Virus record (IMG/VR): IMGVR_UViG_3300030104_004174 | Span: 8,440 to 28,562 of that record | DNA from: a virus | DNA length: 20,123 nucleotides | Direction: 5' to 3' (one strand) | The notes under the pieces: model-generated | The model's database searches: none | The model's input: the letters and a program-made list of their open reading frames with translations, nothing else | Told to the model about the DNA's origin: nothing | Made by a program: the position numbers and the translations under genes | Part shown: one piece after another, positions 14,450 through 20,123 of the stretch | Layout: each line of letters starts with the position of its first letter | Position numbering within the stretch: position 1 is the stretch's first letter

Positions 14450-17400
14450 ATGGCTCATCAAGATAAAGTCACTGTAGAACTGAATACGCCTAAAGTTACA
14501 ACTAAGGTTGTAAACGTAAGCGATACTACTGTTCCTGCTTCAACTGTTAACTTCGTAGGTCCTCAAGGCCCTGCAGGTCCCGCAGGTCCTGCTTTGATAT
14601 TCTCAGGTCAAGCTGATAACAGAGTGCTGACTTCTCATGCTTCTGGCACTAATTCTGTCACTGCCGAGGCTGGCTTTTTAGTAGATGATTCTGGTCACGT
14701 ATTTATACAAAACGACCTAACTGTATCTGGAGATTTAAATGTTAGCGGAGACTTTACTTTAGGCGATTCCACTACAGATAGTATTACCACAAAAGGTGAT
14801 CTTTTCGTAGAAGATGATGCTTTTTTCGCGGATGCAGTACATATAACCGGTAATTTAACTGTTGATGGAACAGCTTCCGCGGCTAATCCTACTCAAAATG
14901 GGCATTTAACTACAAAATCTTATGTAGATTCAGCAGACTCTTCTGTTAACTCAAATCTAGCAACTTCTGGAACAAATCTACAAACAGAAATTAGAAATAC
15001 AGGAGAATTATTAAAGGCTGATATAACTAGTATAAGTGGGAATGTAGTACACACAACAGGAGTACAAACTAATATACTAGGAAATAAAACTTTTTCTAAT
15101 GATGTTAATGTTTTAGGTAATTTATCTGTTAGTGGCAATTTTACTCTTGGTGATGAAACTACTGACAAGATAACAACAAGAGGCGATTTATATGTAGATG
15201 ATGATGCCTTTTTTGGTGATGATGTTACAGTAACAGGAAATTTAAATACTAGAAATATTTATCCAAGTACTAGCGGAACTCATGATATAGGTAGCGCTTC
15301 TTTAAAATATAATAATATTTATGCCAAAACTGGGCACTTTGATGGAAACACTATAAATCTTGGTCTTGATGGAGCAAGAATAACCACATCTAATGATGGA
15401 GTAATAAATCTTGTCTCTGAAGATGGAACCGTATCAGAAGGATTAAAAGAAAACCCAAGTATAAAAGGTAACTTGTTTGTAGAAAGTGGTGTTAATGTTA
15501 CTGGAGATGTTGTAGTTAGAGGAGACTTGAGTGTTACAGGGAGCTTTGCTGTAGATGCTGCCCCGACTCAAAATCAGCACGTAACCAATAAGCTTTATGT
15601 AGATTCTGCTAATTCTACTATAAACACTAATATTGCTTCTACGGGTTCTATTCTGCATAGAGATATTCATGTTTTAAGTGGGGACATTGCTCTTAATACA
15701 GCAGACATAGACAGCTTAAGCGGAACAATACTTAGTAATTATAATAATATATCCCAAAACGCAGCAAACTTAAATACTACCGGTTCTTTCCTACATAGAG
15801 ACATACATGCAATTAGCGGTAATCTAAACTCAGATGTATCATCTATAAGCGGAAGAGTAGCAGCTAATGAAACTGATGTAGATTCTCTAAGTGGTTCTTT
15901 AAACACAACTAATAGCAATTTACAAACAACAGGGCAAAATTTACAGAGCCAGATAACCAGCAATGACGGAGACATCTCTACCCTTACTTCCAATTTAGCT
16001 TCTTCTGGCTCGAATTTAGAAACTCAGATAAGAAACAGCGGAGCAAGCCTACAAACAGACATTAGAGACTTTAGCGGAGACGCTGTATTTACAACCGGAA
16101 TCCAAACCGTACAAGGAGCAAAAACTTTCTCAGATGATCTAACTGTACTAGGCAACTTGGGTGTTAGCGGTAAATTTATATTAGGAGATGAGACTACAGA
16201 CAGCATAACAGCAAGAGGAGATTTATTTGTAGATGACGACGCTTCTTTCGGAGATGACGTAACGGTAAGTGGAGATTTATTTGTAGAAGGAGGGTTGTAT
16301 CCCGGTAACCCTAGTCAAGGTTCTCATGCAGCTACTAAATCTTATACTGATGCAGCCGACAACAGTTTATCTACTAGGCTGGGAACCTCTGGAACTAATA
16401 TATTAAGTGAGGTATCTGATTTAAGTGGAAGCCTTAGCACTACTGGTCAAAGTTTACGTTCTGATGTGGTCGGATTAAGCGGTCAAGTTGTATTTAATAC
16501 GGGAGACCAGAATATATCAGGAGTAAAGAGCTTTGCTAGTAACGTCACTGTAGGGGGAGACTTAACAGTACAGGGAACTACATTTACTGTCGATACTTCT
16601 AATGTTTTAATAGAAGATCCAATTTTATATTTAGGTAAAAACCAAACTGGTACTCCTACTGTTGATGCCGGTTTTGTTGCAGAAAGAGGCAGTAGCACAA
16701 ATGTAGGTTTCATATGGGACGAGTCAGAGGATCATTTCGCTACAATAAACACAACAGAAATAGCAGATGATAACAACATAACTATCGCTAGTTACGCTGA
16801 TTTTAAAGCCAATGATATAGCAGCTACTAATGTAAATACAACAAATTTAACTTCTACTAATGGAGCTTTAACTTGGAGCAGAAATTCTTCTAATACTGCT
16901 GCAACAATTACTCAAGCTGGCTCGGGGGATATTTTAAATCTAATAGATGGAAGCACAGAAGTATTAACTGTTCTTGACGGAGGCAGCGTAGGTATTGGAG
17001 TTGCTTCTCCGGGAGCTAAACTTGAAGTTGGTGGGGATATAAGATTTGGATCTACAGGAGCTTTAGAGTGGGCTGGAAATTCAAGTTCAATAAATGGTGA
17101 TTCTTCTAGCCAGCATTTAGCATTTAAAACAAACAATTTAGAAAGATTAAGAATTATAGCTGATGGTAATGTTGGTTTAGGGACAGACTCACCTTCTGCA
17201 AATTTACATATTTCAAAAGATGCTCCAGAATTAAGACTTCAAGGAACAGGATCTTCTGGAACAAAAACTAATAAAATTACTTTCTATAATGCTGGAGGAG
17301 GCTTAAGAACTGAAATTAAGCAAGATTATTATGGTGGGTCAACTGATTTAAAAATATCAAATTATGATGGAGATATTTTATTGGACCCTTCTACTTCGAA

Positions 17401-20123
17401 AGTCGGTTTGGGCACCACTAACCCCGCAGCTAATTTTCATGTTTCAGCGGCAGCTTCTCCTATATTAAGGGTTCAGGATTCAACAAGTAACGCAATCATA
17501 GATCTTCAAGCTCAAGATTCTCTTGTTTTATTAGGTTCTTCTTCTGATCATCCTTTAGTTATAAGAACAGACTCCACTGAGAGAGTTAGAATAACTAACA
17601 CAGGTAACATCGGTATAGGTACAACAGCGCCTTCTGTTAAGCTTCATATAGTATCTACTGATGCAATAAAAGTACCAGTCGGAACTACCGCACAAAGGCC
17701 AACTGCTGCGGACGGAATGATTCGCTTCAACTCTACTACAAGTAAGTATGAAGGCTACCGTGACAGCTCTTGGAAAGAACTTGGTGGGGGAATAATTGAT
17801 CTTGACGAAGACACTTACATTTCAACCGAAAAGACTTCTGATGATGATACATTATTTTTCTATACTTCTGGAATAGAAAGAGCCAAGATAAACAAAGATG
17901 GATCTACTCATATTAAAGGAGACTTGTTTGTTTCTGGTGCAGCTTCGGGTATCGACCCAACACAAAATGGACATTTTACCACAAAATCTTACGTTGACTC
18001 TGCTGATTCTGAATTAGCTGCGGATATAGATATAGTAAGCGGTTTAGTTATTAGTAACGATTCAGATCTTTCTACTGTAACATCAAATCTTGCGACTACA
18101 GGATCTAACCTACATCGTGATATTCATGCGGTTAGCGGAGATGTTGTCCTTAACGCTGCTGACGTAGATTCTTTAAGCGGCAGCTTAAATACTACGAATA
18201 CTAATCTTGCGACTACAGGATCTAATCTGCATCGTGATATTCATGCGGTTAGTGGAGATGTCGCATTAAATACAGCAGACATAGATAGCTTGAGCGGAAC
18301 GATGCTCAGTAATTACAGCAACATATCTCAAAATAGCGCTAACTTGGCAACCACAGGCTCTAATCTACATAGAGACATTCATGCAGTTAGTGGTGATGTT
18401 GTCCTTAACTCTGCTGACATAGATTCCTTGAGTGGTAGCTTAAATACCACAAATACTAATCTTGCAACTACGGGCTCTAATTTACATCGAGATGTTCACG
18501 CTGTTAGCGGTAGTTTAAATACTACGAATTCTAATATTGTTACTACTGGAGCTAATCTACAGTCTCAGATTAGTTCTAATGATTCAGAAATACTCAGCTT
18601 ACAGTCAGACGTAAATAATCTTAGCGGAGACGCTGTTTTACTAGCAGGAAATCAAACTATAGCAGGAGTCAAGACTTTTTCCAATAACGCTATCTTTAAT
18701 GGGAACTTAACTGTCAACGGTACAACAATGACAGTCGATACTTCAAACGTACTTGTTGAAGATCCTGTTTTATTGTTAGCTAAAAACCAAGCTGGCTCTG
18801 CTTCTCTTGATGCTGGGTTTATTGCTGAAAGAGGAGACGATACAAACGTAGGATTTATATGGGACGAAAGCGATGACCACTTTGCGGTAGTCAATACTAC
18901 AGAAGCCGCGGCTGACGCAGATATAACTATAGCAAGTTACGCAAACTTTAAAGCTAACTTAGGGGTCTTTTCTTCTAATGTTACTTCTTTGGGTAGTGTT
19001 GGGGTAGGCACAGCTTCACCTACTGCTAAACTAGAAGTTACCACGGGCAACATACGACTTAGCAACGATTATTATGTAGAGTGGGGAGGTACAAACGCGA
19101 GGATAGGTGGCAGCAATGCGGGTGACTACGTGTTTTTCTCCACGGGAAATACAGACCGTATGCGGATTGTTTCCAGCGGCAGCGTTGGGATAGGAACAAA
19201 TTCACCTTCTAATACATTAGATATTAATGGCGGACTTGAGGTAAACGGCGAATCATATATCAGGAGCACAAGTAATGTAGGTTTAAGAATACAAACAACC
19301 GACCAAGGCATAACTAACAGCGATGGACTAAGATTAGGATTGAATGGTAGTCATGCTTTCCTTTGGGTTTACGAGAACAAGCCTCTCGCTTTAGCTACTA
19401 ATGGCACCGAACGAGCAACTATATTAGGCAACGGTAACTTTGGTATAGGAACAACTAGTCCCGATTCAAATTTAGACATTGAAGGCACAGGTAGTCCAGA
19501 GCTTAGAGTTACAGATACTACAAATACAGTTGGAGCTTACATACAAAGCAACAACACTAAAACAATTTTTGGTTCAAGAACAAATCACCCTGTTCAAATA
19601 GAGCAAAATGCAGGAGCGGCTTTATATATAGATACTTCTAAAAATGTTGGTATCGGCACGACAAGTCCAGAATCTTACACTAATTATAAAGCTGTTACTA
19701 TCTCTGACTCAACAGGAGGACAAATTTACTTTAAATCAACGACTAGTTCTGTAACCGCTTATGCAGGTGCGGACAGTAACGGAGCTTATTTTGCCGCCAA
19801 GACTAACCACCCATTAAGATTAAGAACTAATAACACTGATAAGTTGTTCATAGCAACGGATGGCAACGTTGGTATAGGGACTACAACCCCGGGATCTAAG
19901 CTGCATGTTGTTGGTGAAATATTTGCTGCTACAGGTTCAACAAGTGTCCGCACTTTAAGTGGTATACTCAAAGCTGATACTATAGAGAACAGCGCTGGGG
20001 CTTCTAATTTAAAGCTACAGACTGAAGCTGGCGGGAATAAACATATCGAGATAACACCTAATGGTACAGGTAATGTTGGTATAGGAACAAATGCACCAGC
20101 TACAACACTTGAGGCAAGTGGTA
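14450..20123 (+). CDS. Giant modular tail-fibre-like protein, partial at 3' end (at least 1891 aa)
   Basis: The frame opened by ATG at 14450 (weak TTAGG upstream) runs without a stop to the window edge. Residues 1-36 are a probable attachment segment, and 37-48 are a short collagen-like GPQGPAGPAGPA. Three LGDxTTDxIT(T/A)xGDL(F/Y)V units start at residues 104, 233 and 578. TKSYVDSAD-type units begin at 146, 371, 620 and 1169. LHRDIHxxSG coil units lie at ~400-460 and ~1215-1365. Paired TVDTSNVL(I/V)EDP...WDES(E/D)DHF modules start at 713 and 1428. Ten (V/I/F)G(I/L/V)GTxxP units occur between 846 and 1890, and a QRPTAADGMIRFNSTTSKYEGY segment near 1080. Such arrays are known from marine phage fibres. 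I see no cysteine in the translated part. An S74 or receptor-binding tip may lie beyond the window. Confidence 0.88.
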   Translation, partial: MAHQDKVTVELNTPKVTTKVVNVSDTTVPASTVNFVGPQGPAGPAGPALIFSGQADNRVLTSHASGTNSVTAEAGFLVDDSGHVFIQNDLTVSGDLNVSGDFTLGDSTTDSITTKGDLFVEDDAFFADAVHITGNLTVDGTASAANPTQNGHLTTKSYVDSADSSVNSNLATSGTNLQTEIRNTGELLKADITSISGNVVHTTGVQTNILGNKTFSNDVNVLGNLSVSGNFTLGDETTDKITTRGDLYVDDDAFFGDDVTVTGNLNTRNIYPSTSGTHDIGSASLKYNNIYAKTGHFDGNTINLGLDGARITTSNDGVINLVSEDGTVSEGLKENPSIKGNLFVESGVNVTGDVVVRGDLSVTGSFAVDAAPTQNQHVTNKLYVDSANSTINTNIASTGSILHRDIHVLSGDIALNTADIDSLSGTILSNYNNISQNAANLNTTGSFLHRDIHAISGNLNSDVSSISGRVAANETDVDSLSGSLNTTNSNLQTTGQNLQSQITSNDGDISTLTSNLASSGSNLETQIRNSGASLQTDIRDFSGDAVFTTGIQTVQGAKTFSDDLTVLGNLGVSGKFILGDETTDSITARGDLFVDDDASFGDDVTVSGDLFVEGGLYPGNPSQGSHAATKSYTDAADNSLSTRLGTSGTNILSEVSDLSGSLSTTGQSLRSDVVGLSGQVVFNTGDQNISGVKSFASNVTVGGDLTVQGTTFTVDTSNVLIEDPILYLGKNQTGTPTVDAGFVAERGSSTNVGFIWDESEDHFATINTTEIADDNNITIASYADFKANDIAATNVNTTNLTSTNGALTWSRNSSNTAATITQAGSGDILNLIDGSTEVLTVLDGGSVGIGVASPGAKLEVGGDIRFGSTGALEWAGNSSSINGDSSSQHLAFKTNNLERLRIIADGNVGLGTDSPSANLHISKDAPELRLQGTGSSGTKTNKITFYNAGGGLRTEIKQDYYGGSTDLKISNYDGDILLDPSTSKVGLGTTNPAANFHVSAAASPILRVQDSTSNAIIDLQAQDSLVLLGSSSDHPLVIRTDSTERVRITNTGNIGIGTTAPSVKLHIVSTDAIKVPVGTTAQRPTAADGMIRFNSTTSKYEGYRDSSWKELGGGIIDLDEDTYISTEKTSDDDTLFFYTSGIERAKINKDGSTHIKGDLFVSGAASGIDPTQNGHFTTKSYVDSADSELAADIDIVSGLVISNDSDLSTVTSNLATTGSNLHRDIHAVSGDVVLNAADVDSLSGSLNTTNTNLATTGSNLHRDIHAVSGDVALNTADIDSLSGTMLSNYSNISQNSANLATTGSNLHRDIHAVSGDVVLNSADIDSLSGSLNTTNTNLATTGSNLHRDVHAVSGSLNTTNSNIVTTGANLQSQISSNDSEILSLQSDVNNLSGDAVLLAGNQTIAGVKTFSNNAIFNGNLTVNGTTMTVDTSNVLVEDPVLLLAKNQAGSASLDAGFIAERGDDTNVGFIWDESDDHFAVVNTTEAAADADITIASYANFKANLGVFSSNVTSLGSVGVGTASPTAKLEVTTGNIRLSNDYYVEWGGTNARIGGSNAGDYVFFSTGNTDRMRIVSSGSVGIGTNSPSNTLDINGGLEVNGESYIRSTSNVGLRIQTTDQGITNSDGLRLGLNGSHAFLWVYENKPLALATNGTERATILGNGNFGIGTTSPDSNLDIEGTGSPELRVTDTTNTVGAYIQSNNTKTIFGSRTNHPVQIEQNAGAALYIDTSKNVGIGTTSPESYTNYKAVTISDSTGGQIYFKSTTSSVTAYAGADSNGAYFAAKTNHPLRLRTNNTDKLFIATDGNVGIGTTTPGSKLHVVGEIFAATGSTSVRTLSGILKADTIENSAGASNLKLQTEAGGNKHIEITPNGTGNVGIGTNAPATTLEASG
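14558..14593 (+). repeat. Short collagen-like (Gly-Pro-X)4 segment
   Basis: Encodes GPQGPAGPAGPA, residues 37-48 of the giant fibre. Four Gly-X-Y triplets are too few for a stable triple helix alone, but they suit a trimeric joint between the attachment part and the shaft. Such segments are common in phage fibres. Confidence 0.85.
16586..16765 (+). repeat. TVDTSNV module, copy 1 (copy 2 begins at 18731)
   Basis: Encodes TVDTSNVLIEDP, then DAGFVAERG and GFIWDESEDHF. The copy at 18731-18904 keeps these protein motifs while many third codon positions differ, so the two copies are old or were acquired separately. Confidence 0.8.
16985..17653 (+). repeat. First array of GIGTxxP fibre repeats (4 units)
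   Basis: Units start at 16985 (SVGIGVASPGAKLEV), 17171 (VGLGTDSPSANLHI), 17402 (VGLGTTNPAANFHV) and 17609 (IGIGTTAPSVKLHI), 62 to 77 codons apart, with variable sequence in between. They follow the first TVDTSNV module. Confidence 0.85.
18086..18532 (+). repeat. Array of LATTGSNLHRD(I/V)HAVSG units in the giant fibre
   Basis: Four units begin at 18086, 18203, 18341 and 18458, giving spacings of 117, 138 and 117 bases (39, 46 and 39 codons). Units 1 and 3 end in SGSLNTTNT and unit 2 in SGTMLSNYSNISQNSA; unit 4 is shorter. Related units occur at about 15640-15835 of the same gene and at 8275-8850 in the S74 fibre. Confidence 0.88.
18998..20116 (+). repeat. Second array of GIGTxxP fibre repeats (6 units, may continue)
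   Basis: Units start at 18998, 19184, 19439, 19646, 19868 and 20075 (for example VGIGTNSPSNTLDI, FGIGTTSPDSNLDI, VGIGTTTPGSKLHV), 62 to 85 codons apart. They follow the second TVDTSNV module, so the order of the first array is repeated. The last unit reaches almost to the window edge. Confidence 0.85.

Noticed and set aside
1-20123. Recoded stop codons or alternative genetic code
   Set aside because: Genes end cleanly at TAA or TAG with the next start close by, and no frame needs read-through.

Overview
The window is an AT-rich, densely packed piece of a tailed double-stranded DNA bacteriophage (Caudoviricetes), with every gene on the + strand and the standard genetic code (all stops seen are TAA, plus one TAG). 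The fibre modules resemble those of marine phages, especially T4-like cyanophages and their relatives: 'AxRSYAV..NSxxQ.VVNVPW', 'VQSDW..SS.TSDAFILNKP', 'TKSYVDSAD', 'VGIGTTSP..KLHV', and a Peptidase_S74 C-terminus. That points to an aquatic phage, but the host cannot be named from this sequence. No plasmid, transposon, integrase, tRNA, CRISPR or host gene was seen.

Layout. (1) 1-63 is the tail end of a gene, perhaps the portal. It is followed by a strong intrinsic terminator (93-132) and a possible promoter. (2) 172-3929 is the head-morphogenesis unit. It holds an unknown acidic 143-aa protein, a prohead protease fused to a coiled-coil scaffold (with an in-frame internal start that could make free scaffold), a likely head decoration protein and the likely major capsid protein. 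Apart from the first small gene this is the lambda order C/Nu3-D-E. A second strong terminator (3953-3990) closes the unit. (3) 4037-20123 follows a second possible promoter. It has a small basic protein with a SAP/HeH-like helical segment, then about 15.7 kb of adhesion and fibre genes: a 280-aa 'SG-heptad' fibre, a 644-aa mosaic of carbohydrate-binding, LamG and FN3-like domains, a 277-aa LamG-like lectin, a 1981-aa cysteine-rich S74 fibre, a 122-aa small virion protein with a BppU-N-like pattern, and a fibre of at least 1891 aa that runs off the window.

How the genes fit together. The first block would build and mature the procapsid: the scaffold organises the shell, the protease removes the scaffold, and the decoration protein stabilises the expanded shell. 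The second block looks like a large receptor-binding cassette. Several of its proteins share the same short repeat modules (SG-capped heptads, LHRDI/VHxVSG units), which suggests they grew by internal duplication and exchange. The most striking contrast is between the two giant fibres: one carries about 58 cysteines, and the other, two genes downstream, appears to have none in 1891 residues.
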